Under the pieces are notes generated by a model that searched no databases, was not told the origin of the DNA, and saw nothing but the letters and a program-made list of their open reading frames with translations. The translations under genes were made by a program, and so were the position numbers. A stretch of DNA of 5,511 bases from Streptococcaceae bacterium (lineage in GTDB: Bacteria; Bacillota; Bacilli; Lactobacillales; Streptococcaceae), in assembly GCA_031259195.1 (NCBI GenBank), contig JAIRLR010000029.1, positions 1-5,511 of the forward strand, in the 5' to 3' direction. Of this stretch, positions 1 through 5,505 are shown piece by piece. Numbering within the stretch: position 1 is the stretch's first letter; every line of letters begins with the position of its first letter.

Positions 1-2
1 TC

Positions 3-561
3 GATCAAAATAGAGGCTTTATCAAAAATCCCATTATTCTGTGCTTAAGTGATCATTTTTTCACTGAAAGAGGTTCTTACATATTAAATTCAGCATTACG
101 TAATCCGCTGCGTATTTTAGATAATAAAAAGAATCAAGCCGCCATTCAGCAGGCGATTATTAATAATGGATTAGAAAACAACGATGTGCAATTTAGAAAT
201 GTTCTTTCAACAGGCTTTGCCAGGGAGTTAAATATTGCTAAGTCAAGTGTTATCGCATGGATAAGTATCCTTAGTTTGTCACTTGTAACAAGTATCCTAG
301 CCTCTTTTTACATTATCTTAATTATTTTAACCTCTAAAAAGAAAAGAAATGCTAGTTACAAGACTTTTAGGATATTCGTTTTTTGAACGTTATCGCAATG
401 AAATTTTTTGTTTTTGTGCAATATATTTTTTTGGACTAGTTGAGATTTTGCTTTTAAATTGCCATATGATTGCCCTTGCCTCTTATCTGGTACTGATTTT
501 GATAGATATTTTAATTATTTATTTATGGTTAAAAAACATGAAAGAAGCTCTCTTAGTCTAG
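3..561 (+). pseudogene. Bacteriocin-associated integral membrane protein, C-terminal part, frameshifted
   Basis: This is the end of a larger membrane protein whose start lies outside the window. Reading from position 3, an open frame runs to a TGA at 384-386; it has a hydrophilic part, then a membrane segment (SVIAWISILSLSLVTSIL and following) and a basic stretch. A second frame, open from 331 to the TAG at 559-561, carries RLLGYSFFERYR and two more hydrophobic segments. Joined by removing one base in the A-rich run at 336-348, they read ILTSKRKEMLVTRLLGYSFF, the expected end of the DUF1430 / bacteriocin-associated membrane protein family (loop, LLGYS motif, terminal membrane segments). The ABC ATPase follows after 19 bp, the usual partner, so this is probably the permease of a lactococcin-972-type exporter or immunity system. 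Seen: two frames and hydrophobic segments. Inferred: the family and that the gene is broken; a sequencing error in the A-run is the main alternative. Confidence 0.6.
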
Positions 562-580
562 CATTGAAAGGTGAAGAAGG

Positions 581-1222
581 ATGAATGTAGTAAGTATTAA
601 AAACTTTTCCAAAAAATTTGGGCAGAAAATTATTTTTAATAATTTTAATTTAGAAATTTTAAAAGGAGATATGATCGCCATTACCGGCCCTAGTGGCTCG
701 GGAAAGACGACTTTGATAAATACGATTGGGTTGATCGAACCTGTTGAAGATGGAGAATACCTGATTCTTGGAAAGCTTGCACCAAAAGTTAATTCAAAAC
801 AATCTAATAGAATCATTAGAGAAAAAATTTCTTATTTATTTCAAAATTTTGCTTTAGTTAATAATTTTACCGTTAAAGAAAACTTGATGATGGCATTAAA
901 ATACGTAAAGAAAACAAAAAAAGATAAGGAAAGTTTGATTGATGATGCACTAGTACAAGTTGGACTTAAAAATTATCAAAACTTAAAAATTTTTGAAATT
1001 TCAGGGGGCGAACAACAACGAGTTGCTGTTGCCAGAAGTATTTTAAAACCCAGTCAATTGATTTTGGCTGATGAGCCTACCGGGGCCTTAGATGATAAAA
1101 ATCGAGATGAAATTTTAGAAATTTTATTTCAGTTAAATAAAAAAGGAAAAACAATTATTATTGTAACTCATGACAATAAAGTCGCAGAAGGTTGTCAGCG
1201 TATTATAGCGTTGAGCAGTTAA
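581..1222 (+). CDS. ABC transporter ATP-binding protein (lactococcin-972 / bacteriocin export type)
   Basis: A complete 213-residue cytoplasmic ATPase that would power the membrane protein encoded just upstream. All motifs are present: Walker A GPSGSGKTT at residues 36-44, Q-loop Q88, signature SGGEQQR at 141-147, Walker B LILADEP at 160-166 with catalytic E165, D-loop ALDD at 169-172 and switch histidine H197. The GPSGSGKTT, ADEPTGALD and THD pattern places it with MacB/LolD-like exporters. The short length without a C-terminal extension and the neighbouring DUF1430-like gene favour the lactococcin-972 export group (a family-level inference). The start ATG has AAAGGTG 7 bp upstream. The substrate cannot be read from sequence; a bacteriocin peptide, or immunity/resistance to one, is likely, but no bacteriocin structural gene lies in the window. 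If the upstream gene is really broken, this ATPase may lack its native partner. No convincing terminator follows. Confidence 0.85.
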   Translation: MNVVSIKNFSKKFGQKIIFNNFNLEILKGDMIAITGPSGSGKTTLINTIGLIEPVEDGEYLILGKLAPKVNSKQSNRIIREKISYLFQNFALVNNFTVKENLMMALKYVKKTKKDKESLIDDALVQVGLKNYQNLKIFEISGGEQQRVAVARSILKPSQLILADEPTGALDDKNRDEILEILFQLNKKGKTIIIVTHDNKVAEGCQRIIALSS

Positions 1223-1247
1223 TAAAATTTGCTTCATTCCTTATAAT

Positions 1248-1259
1248 CTGTTAACTTGT
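1248..1259 (+). repeat. Solitary 12-bp match to the MITE terminal repeat
   Basis: CTGTTAACTTGT here is identical to 1337-1348 inside the left terminal repeat of the MITE that starts 74 bp further on. The flanking bases also partly agree (TTT here, CT there). It overlaps the promoter region of the phosphatase-kinase operon. It could be a remnant of an earlier insertion, a shared protein-binding site centred on the palindrome GTTAAC, or coincidence. Confidence 0.4.
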
Positions 1260-1269
1260 TTCATAAATC

Positions 1270-1278
1270 TGTTATAAT
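1270..1278 (+). promoter_or_regulatory. Extended -10 promoter for the stp-pknB(-uppP) operon
   Basis: TGTTATAAT matches an extended -10 (TGnTATAAT) with a perfect TATAAT hexamer at 1273-1278. The -35 is weak: TTAACT at 1251-1256 gives a 16-bp spacer, which is tolerable because extended -10 promoters depend little on the -35. A start near 1285 would give a leader of about 280 nt containing the whole MITE. Without the element the leader would be about 60 nt. A second TATAAT at 1242-1247 lacks a clear -35 and is a weaker candidate. Confidence 0.55.
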
Positions 1279-1331
1279 TACCTAAAAATAAAACCAAGAA
1301 TTAGAAAATTTCAGAAAACGAACTAACCCTA

Positions 1332-1350
1332 AGAGCCTGTTAACTTGTCT
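1332..1350 (+). repeat. Left terminal inverted repeat of the MITE
   Basis: AGAGCCTGTTAACTTGTCT is the perfect reverse complement of 1529-1547. It includes the palindrome GTTAAC. Its first 12 bp after the outer A recur at 5221-5232. Confidence 0.93.
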
Positions 1351-1546
1351 CCAATTGCGAACTGCCTTAACGAGTGTCTTGCGAGGCTTGGCAGAGTTTA
1401 GGCAGGACTACCTACTTGGTGTGATTTTTCTGGTAATGCTTGTCTTTCTTCGTCAAAAGATATGCCTAAGTTCTTTACGGTTTGTTCAAGCTTTGCTTGA
1501 TTACAACTTGTATAATGGGATCATAAAAAGACAAGTTAACAGGCTC
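1333..1546. mobile_element. 214-bp MITE-like element with perfect terminal inverted repeats
   Basis: The element begins GAGCCTGTTAACTTGTCT and ends with its exact reverse complement. One more complementary base pair on each side (1332 and 1547) makes 19 bp. It is flanked by TAA at 1330-1332 and TAA at 1547-1549, a 3-bp target duplication as made by TNA-duplicating IS5-type subgroups. It is too short for a transposase, so it would have to be mobilised in trans by an IS with the same ends. Internal structure includes CTGCCTTAAC (1362-1371) facing GTTTAGGCAG (1395-1404), and a TCAAGC-TTT-GCTTGA hairpin (1486-1500). It sits between the operon promoter and the stp ribosome binding site, so it is probably transcribed as a long structured leader. 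Elements and repeats are seen directly; the IS5 link is inference. Confidence 0.85.
1511..1516 (+). promoter_or_regulatory. Possible outward-facing -10 box inside the MITE
   Basis: TATAAT lies 48 bp upstream of the stp start codon, near the right end of the element and pointing out of it. TTG precedes it directly, but the spacing is one base short of a true extended -10. No -35 lies at 16-18 bp; the nearest resemblance, TTGTTC at 1482-1487, is 23 bp away. A weak outward promoter is possible. Confidence 0.25.
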
Positions 1547-1547
1547 T
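1529..1547 (-). repeat. Right terminal inverted repeat of the MITE
   Basis: AGACAAGTTAACAGGCTCT pairs without mismatch with 1332-1350. The TAA at 1547-1549 completes the presumed target duplication; the outermost base is shared between repeat and duplication, so the exact element boundary is uncertain by one base. Confidence 0.93.
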
Positions 1548-1555
1548 AAGAAAAC

Positions 1556-1560
1556 GGTGG
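1556..1560 (+). promoter_or_regulatory. Weak ribosome binding site of stp, next to the MITE end
   Basis: GGTGG lies 4 bp before the ATG at 1565, a poorer and closer match than the sites of the other genes here. The MITE and its duplication end at 1549, so the insertion spared the site by 6 bp but replaced everything upstream. The right terminal repeat could pair with the left one and bring a long stem close to the ribosome landing site. Confidence 0.55.
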
Positions 1561-1564
1561 TGTT

Positions 1565-2302
1565 ATGGAAATTTCCTTTTTATCTGATATTGGCAAAATT
1601 CGTTCAACTAATCAGGATTATATACAAGTTTTTTATAATCAAAAAAACTGCGTTTTAGTGCTTTTAGCAGATGGAATGGGTGGACATAAAGCAGGAGATG
1701 TTGCCAGTAAAATGACTGTTAAAACACTTGGGTTTAAGTGGGAATTGACCGATTTTGCAACTTCTGAGAATATCGAGCAGTGGTTTACCAAAGAAATTCA
1801 ATCCTTAAATAAAGAAGTATATGCAAAAGGTTTAAATAAAGAGTTTCTTGGTATGGGGACAACACTTGAAGCAGTTGCTATTTTTTCGGGCACTTACACA
1901 ATTGCTCATGTAGGGGATGGTCGTAGTTATGTTTTGCGATCTGATAAAATTATCCAATTAACTCAAGATCATTCATTCGTAAATGATCTATTTTTGGCTG
2001 GGGAAATTACAGCTGAAGAAGCCAAAAACCATCCGCAAAAAAATATTATAACACGCTCCATTGGTATGCCTGATAAAGTCCACATTGATGTTACAACACA
2101 AGCATTTTTACCAGGAGATTATTTACTTTTAAGTTCTGATGGTTTAACTAATATGGTGTCTGATGAGGAGATTTTAAAAATTGTGATGAGTACGCAAACA
2201 ATTGAAGAAAAGGTGAAAGATTTGATTGCTTTGGCAAATAAAAACGGAGGAAAAGATAATATAACGGTATCCTTAATTCATTTTGAAAAGGAGGATATTT
2301 AA
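1565..2302 (+). CDS. stp: PP2C-family Ser/Thr phosphatase (Stp1/PhpP/PppL type)
   Basis: A 245-residue cytoplasmic metal-dependent phosphatase that removes phosphate from Ser/Thr residues of the PASTA kinase and its targets. The PPM/PP2C motifs appear in order: [12 protein letters not shown] (7-18), metal-binding ADGMGGH (35-41, D36), GMGTT (96-100), HVGDGRSY (115-122, D118), QDHS (134-137), ITRSIG (162-167), SSDGLTN (190-196, D192) and GGKDNITV (228-235, D231). NQD instead of NED in the first motif is, as I recall, common in streptococcal homologues. Length is normal for the bacterial single-domain family and there is no signal peptide or membrane segment. The start is set by motif one, which begins at residue 7, and a nearby GGTGG. 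Its stop overlaps the kinase start by one base, so the two are probably translationally coupled. Its leader holds a MITE, which may alter expression of the whole operon. The symbol is generic; phpP and pppL are used in relatives. Confidence 0.95.
   Translation: MEISFLSDIGKIRSTNQDYIQVFYNQKNCVLVLLADGMGGHKAGDVASKMTVKTLGFKWELTDFATSENIEQWFTKEIQSLNKEVYAKGLNKEFLGMGTTLEAVAIFSGTYTIAHVGDGRSYVLRSDKIIQLTQDHSFVNDLFLAGEITAEEAKNHPQKNIITRSIGMPDKVHIDVTTQAFLPGDYLLLSSDGLTNMVSDEEILKIVMSTQTIEEKVKDLIALANKNGGKDNITVSLIHFEKEDI
2287..2295 (+). promoter_or_regulatory. Strong ribosome binding site of the kinase within the phosphatase gene
   Basis: AAAGGAGGA is a near-perfect Shine-Dalgarno sequence, 6 bp before the kinase ATG at 2302. 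It lies within the last codons of stp, and the genes join as TAATG. Compared with the weak site of stp, this should give the kinase its own good initiation in addition to coupling. Confidence 0.85.
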
Positions 2303-4362
2303 TGATTCAAATCGGAAAAATTTTTAGTCAACGTTATCGAATTTTAAGCAGTTTAGGAAGCGGTGGCATGGCCAACGTTTTTTTAGCTTATGATTTAATT
2401 TTAGATCGTGACGTTGCGATTAAAGTTTTACGTTTTAATTTTCAAAATGATCCTGTTACCATCCGTCGTTTTCAGCGCGAAGCACTTGCTACAACAGAGT
2501 TAGTTCACCCTAATATTGTACAAGTATATGATGTTGGCAAAGAAGATGGCATGCAATATCTTGCAATGGAATATATCTGTGGAATGGACTTAAAGAAATA
2601 CATTAAGCAAAATTTTCCTATTTCTAACGAAGAAATTGTAAAAATCATGCAAGAAATTTTAGCAGGTATTACCGTAGCGCATGATCATCAAATTATTCAC
2701 CGTGATTTAAAACCGCAGAACATTTTAATAAGTGAAGATAGGCAGATAAAAATTACCGATTTTGGAATAGCTATTACTGTTAATGAGACATCTATTACAC
2801 AGACCAATTCTATGCTAGGCTCTGTTCACTATCTGTCTCCTGAGCAAGCACATGGAAATAAAGCAACAAATCTTTCAGATATTTATGCTTTAGGGATTAT
2901 TCTTTATGAGATGATGACAGGCAAGGTTCCCTTTGATGGAGAGTCAGCAATAACAATTGCCCTAAAGCATTTTCAAGATGAGTTGTCTTCAGTAAGGAGA
3001 GTTAATCCAAATATTCCACAAAGTTTAGAAAATGTTGCTTTGATTGCAACAGCTAAGGAGGCAACCAAGCGTTATTCGTCTGCATTAGCTATGAGTGAAG
3101 ATTTATCGACGGTTTTATCTCCTTTAAGACGCAATGAACCAAAAGTTTTGCTAAATAAAGAAAAAACAATCGAAGTAAAAACTTTGCCTCGTGAAAATGT
3201 TTTAGAAAACAAGAGAGAGTCTCAAGTCAGTCAAAAGAGAGCAGATGAACAGTTACTAGATAAGCAGATTATGAATCTTTACAATAAAGGCAAGTCAGCA
3301 AAGAGGATTTCTGCAGAGTTATTAATTCCACTTGAGCAAGTGGAAAAGCGTTTAAAAGCGTTGACTAGAAAAGGAAGAGTAAAGTATCCACGAAATAACC
3401 GCAAGCGTTATATTTTGGGTGGATTTGCTGCTTTAGTAGTGTTGCTGGTTATTTTTATTGCTATATTATTGGCTTCTTCTAAAGATATCGTGGTCCCTGA
3501 TCTGAAAAATTATACAGAAAAAGAAGCTAGAGATAAGTTGGAAGATATGAATTTAGCAGTGGGAAAGGTGTTTAAAGTTGATAATGCTCAAGTTGATCAG
3601 GGAAAGGTTGTAAAAACTGATCCTAAGGAGGATACAACTGTAAAATCAGGACGTAAGCTAACTCTTTATATTAGTAATGGGGCTAAGAAAATTACGCTTA
3701 AAGATTATACAAATATGACTTTTGAAAGGGCCAAAGAAGATTTGATCTTAAAGGGTTATGCAAGCAAGCTGATTATTCAGAAAAAAAAGGCTAGTGATGA
3801 AGTTAAGGAAGGAAAAATTATTAGTCAGTCTATCGATGAAGGCCAACAAGTCAATCCTGAGAAAGATAAAATAGAGTTGATCGTAAGTACTGGTTCTGAT
3901 TCTATTATTTTAGGAAATTATGAAGATAATTATTTATCAGAGGTTCAAAAAGATTTAAAGGAGCTTGGTTTAAGGAATTCGCAGATTAAAGTAGTTTATA
4001 AGCAAAACACTGGGAAAAAAGCTGGAATTGTTGTAGATGTTAAGCCAGGGGAAGGCATGTCTGTAAATAAGAGAACGGGCAAGATTACGCTTTATATTAG
4101 TGATGGCAAGATTGAAATTCCTAAAGGATTAAAAGGTAATTCAGAAGAAAACGCTAAAGAATTGTTGAAAGACGCTAATTTAGATTATGAAATTAGTCGA
4201 GAACTTTCAGATTCTGTGGCAAGAGGTAATGTTATTTCAGTAGATCCGAGTACAGGTCCTGTTGAGATGGATTCAACGGTTAAGTTAGTAATCTCTGATG
4301 GACCAAAAGAAACCTCTTCAAGTAGCTCAAGTTCATCGACAAGTAGTAGTGCTGGGTATTAA
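2302..4362 (+). CDS. pknB: PASTA-domain Ser/Thr protein kinase (PknB/PrkC/StkP type) with HTH-like linker
   Basis: A 686-residue membrane kinase that senses peptidoglycan fragments or lipid II outside and phosphorylates division and wall-synthesis proteins inside. Cytoplasmic kinase domain, about 12-272: glycine loop LGSGGMANV (18-26), K41, helix-C E60, HRDLKPQN (133-140), DFG (153-155), activation-loop threonines in [11 protein letters not shown] (162-172), and SPEQ (179-182). All catalytic residues are present, so it should be active. Linker 273-370 is basic and holds an HTH-like stretch at about 315-362. One membrane helix, about 371-391, follows NNRKR, placing the C-terminus outside. Four PASTA repeats follow: about 395-460, 461-531, 532-602 and 603-667. 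The tail is almost pure serine (672-683), probably a flexible or wall-spanning end. The start has an excellent Shine-Dalgarno. The N-terminus and activation loop look streptococcal; the linker does not resemble that of StkP as I remember it. Confidence 0.97.
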   Translation: MIQIGKIFSQRYRILSSLGSGGMANVFLAYDLILDRDVAIKVLRFNFQNDPVTIRRFQREALATTELVHPNIVQVYDVGKEDGMQYLAMEYICGMDLKKYIKQNFPISNEEIVKIMQEILAGITVAHDHQIIHRDLKPQNILISEDRQIKITDFGIAITVNETSITQTNSMLGSVHYLSPEQAHGNKATNLSDIYALGIILYEMMTGKVPFDGESAITIALKHFQDELSSVRRVNPNIPQSLENVALIATAKEATKRYSSALAMSEDLSTVLSPLRRNEPKVLLNKEKTIEVKTLPRENVLENKRESQVSQKRADEQLLDKQIMNLYNKGKSAKRISAELLIPLEQVEKRLKALTRKGRVKYPRNNRKRYILGGFAALVVLLVIFIAILLASSKDIVVPDLKNYTEKEARDKLEDMNLAVGKVFKVDNAQVDQGKVVKTDPKEDTTVKSGRKLTLYISNGAKKITLKDYTNMTFERAKEDLILKGYASKLIIQKKKASDEVKEGKIISQSIDEGQQVNPEKDKIELIVSTGSDSIILGNYEDNYLSEVQKDLKELGLRNSQIKVVYKQNTGKKAGIVVDVKPGEGMSVNKRTGKITLYISDGKIEIPKGLKGNSEENAKELLKDANLDYEISRELSDSVARGNVISVDPSTGPVEMDSTVKLVISDGPKETSSSSSSSSTSSSAGY
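3244..3387 (+). other. Helix-turn-helix-like module in the kinase linker
   Basis: Residues about 315-362 of the kinase show the classic homeodomain/resolvase-like HTH spacing: G330, S332, I336, S337 (the small-residue position), L340, I342, V347, L351, the pattern G-x-S-xxx-I-A-xx-L-x-I-xxxx-V-xxx-L. A leading amphipathic helix ([14 protein letters not shown]) precedes it, and [13 protein letters not shown], strongly basic, follows up to the membrane. The pattern is seen directly. That it folds as an HTH and binds DNA or a protein partner is inference. It could be a helical linker with a chance match. Confidence 0.5.
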
Positions 4363-4394
4363 ATTAGATATAGGAATGGAAAGGAATTTTAAAA

Positions 4395-5231
4395 ATGCTG
4401 TGGGGAAATATACTGAAAGCTATTATTTTAGGGATTATTCAGGGAATTACGGAGTGGTTACCGATTTCCAGTACGGGACATATGATTTTGGTGGATGAAT
4501 TCATTGAGTTAAAAGAGTCTGCCGTTTTTATGAATATGTTTGAAGTCGTGATTCAGCTAGGTTCAATTTTGGCGGTTGTGGTTTTGTATTTTCATAAGTT
4601 AAATCCTTTTTCACCACGAAAAAATCATGAAGAAAAACAAGATACATGGAGTTTGTGGATGAAAGTTTTTATCGCCATTATCCCTTCGGTCATTATTGGT
4701 TTAAAAGTTGATGATTGGTTAGATGCTCATATGCATAAGTTTTTTTCAGTGGCTTTGATGTTAATTATTTATGGTGTTGCTTTTATTGTGATCGAGCGAA
4801 TTTATAAAAATAAATCACCGAAAATCAATCAGTTAAAAGATTTAACGATCCCAATTGTTTTAGCTGTTGGTTTTTTTCAAGTTTTAGCGTTAATCCCAGG
4901 AACCAGTCGTTTAGGAGCTACTATTTTGGGAGCTATTCTTTTTGGCTGTTCACGCTTTGTTGCCGCAGAATTTTCCTTTTTTTTGGCTATGCCAACGATG
5001 TTTGGAGCCAGTGGTTTAAAAATTTTTAAGTTTTTAATAAGGGGCAATACTTTTACGGCAAATCAATTAGTGATTTTCGCAATTGGAAGTTTTGTCGCTT
5101 TTATTGTTTCTATTGTCGTTATTAAGTTTTTAATGCATTACATTCAAACGAAAGATTTTCAGCCATTTGGCTGGTATCGAATCGTTTTGGGCGCTGTTCT
5201 GATTAGATATTTGTTTTTAAGAGCCTGTTAA
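4395..5231 (+). CDS. uppP: Undecaprenyl-diphosphatase (UppP/BacA)
   Basis: A 278-residue integral membrane enzyme that dephosphorylates undecaprenyl pyrophosphate, recycling the lipid carrier for peptidoglycan and teichoic acid synthesis; extra copies give bacitracin resistance. The family signatures are clear: QGITEWLPISSTGH (16-29) with the Q16/E20 acidic motif and H29, and IPGTSR (167-172) with S171 and R172. Several hydrophobic segments fit a polytopic protein and length is normal. The ATG has GGAAAGGA 9 bp upstream. It follows the kinase by 32 bp in the same direction with no terminator or promoter between, so it is probably co-transcribed. Two oddities: residue 173 is Leu where the usual motif is PGTSRSGAT, a one-base TCA to TTA difference; and the last codons and stop (reading LRAC) come from a mobile-element end that begins at 5221, so the native C-terminus was replaced. 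The catalytic part is untouched and the enzyme is probably functional. Confidence 0.95.
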   Translation: MLWGNILKAIILGIIQGITEWLPISSTGHMILVDEFIELKESAVFMNMFEVVIQLGSILAVVVLYFHKLNPFSPRKNHEEKQDTWSLWMKVFIAIIPSVIIGLKVDDWLDAHMHKFFSVALMLIIYGVAFIVIERIYKNKSPKINQLKDLTIPIVLAVGFFQVLALIPGTSRLGATILGAILFGCSRFVAAEFSFFLAMPTMFGASGLKIFKFLIRGNTFTANQLVIFAIGSFVAFIVSIVVIKFLMHYIQTKDFQPFGWYRIVLGAVLIRYLFLRAC

Positions 5232-5232
5232 C
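5221..5232 (+). mobile_element. Second copy of the MITE/IS terminal sequence, overlapping uppP
   Basis: GAGCCTGTTAAC, preceded by TAA, repeats the first 15 bp of the MITE left end with its target TAA (1330-1344 and 5218-5232 are identical). The match stops after GTTAAC. No opposite end GTTAACAGGCTC occurs before the window ends, so this is either the left end of a longer element that runs off the window or a decayed remnant. It supplies the last codons and stop of uppP. Confidence 0.7.
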
Positions 5233-5238
5233 GATCTC

Positions 5239-5349
5239 TAAATTGAAAATACGGATTTTGTAAAAAGTTGAAAATTGTCGTTAATACGGCTTCTCATGCT
5301 CAAGGAAATATCCTTCCAAGTCTCTTAAAAAAACCGTATTTTCAATTTA
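5239..5349. repeat. 16-bp long-range inverted repeat after uppP
   Basis: TAAATTGAAAATACGG at 5239-5254 is perfectly complementary to 5334-5349. Pairing resumes for four bases on the inner side (5256-5259 with 5329-5332). The 79-bp interior holds a small hairpin, AAGGA-AATA-TCCTT (5302-5315), and partial echoes of the arms (TTGAAAAT, AATACGG). No T-run follows on either strand, so it is not a classical terminator. It may be the ends of another small non-coding element, or an internal part of the element beginning at 5221. No open frame of note is present. Confidence 0.75.
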
Positions 5350-5400
5350 AAGGAGTATATTTAAGTTATAATAGACCTCTTGCGAAACTAGTACATGATT

Positions 5401-5464
5401 AAAAATTGTGTTCAATTTTTTCCTGAGATAAGGAAAAAAACGCAAGAATAGTGGTGCTATTGCG
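5401..5464 (+). other. Three adjacent hairpins, the first two mutually exclusive
   Basis: Hairpin 1 is AAAAATTG-TGTT-CAATTTTT (5401-5420). Hairpin 2 is TTTTTTCCT-GAGATA-AGGAAAAAA (5416-5439). They share the T-run at 5416-5420, so only one can form in RNA. Hairpin 3 is CGCAA(GA)ATAG-TGGTG-CTATTGCG (5441-5464) with a two-base bulge. Hairpin 1 ends in Ts but its stem is nearly all AT, so it would be a poor terminator. Such structures are common near IS ends. Confidence 0.5.
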
Positions 5465-5483
5465 AGGCTCCCGTTCTAACGAT

Positions 5484-5505
5484 TTGTAATCAAGCAAAGC
5501 TTGAA
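5484..5505 (+). repeat. 22-bp dispersed repeat, inverse of MITE interior
   Basis: These 22 bases are the exact reverse complement of 1485-1506. The similarity continues past the 3' side with a one-base indel (GAAACAAA against GAACAAA). The core TCAAGC-AAA-GCTTGA (5490-5504) is itself a 6-bp-stem hairpin. It ties the sequence at the end of the window to the MITE family. Confidence 0.85.

Noticed and set aside
336..348. Programmed -1 ribosomal frameshift joining the two parts of the membrane protein
   Set aside because: The family-like downstream sequence is in the +1 frame, so tandem slippage at AAA AAG goes the wrong way; no downstream pseudoknot was evident.
186..386. A separate small membrane protein starting at 186
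   Set aside because: There is no ribosome site, and the frame is open upstream to the window edge, so it is the interior of the truncated membrane protein.
553..816. Reverse-strand open frame of 87 codons
   Set aside because: It lies opposite the ABC ATPase, whose motifs are all intact in the forward frame.
1223..1329. Terminator after the ABC ATPase gene
   Set aside because: I found no GC-bearing stem followed by Ts in this stretch; read-through into the next operon is possible.
1355..1549. Forward TTG-start open frame of 64 codons across the MITE
   Set aside because: It begins inside the left terminal repeat region and ends in the right repeat, has no ribosome site and no recognised domain; the repeat structure explains the DNA better.
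4298..4498. Forward open frame over the end of the kinase and start of uppP
   Set aside because: It overlaps two well-supported genes in another frame and reads as low-quality protein.
5239..5349. Rho-independent terminator of the uppP operon
   Set aside because: The loop is 79 bases and no T-run follows either arm.
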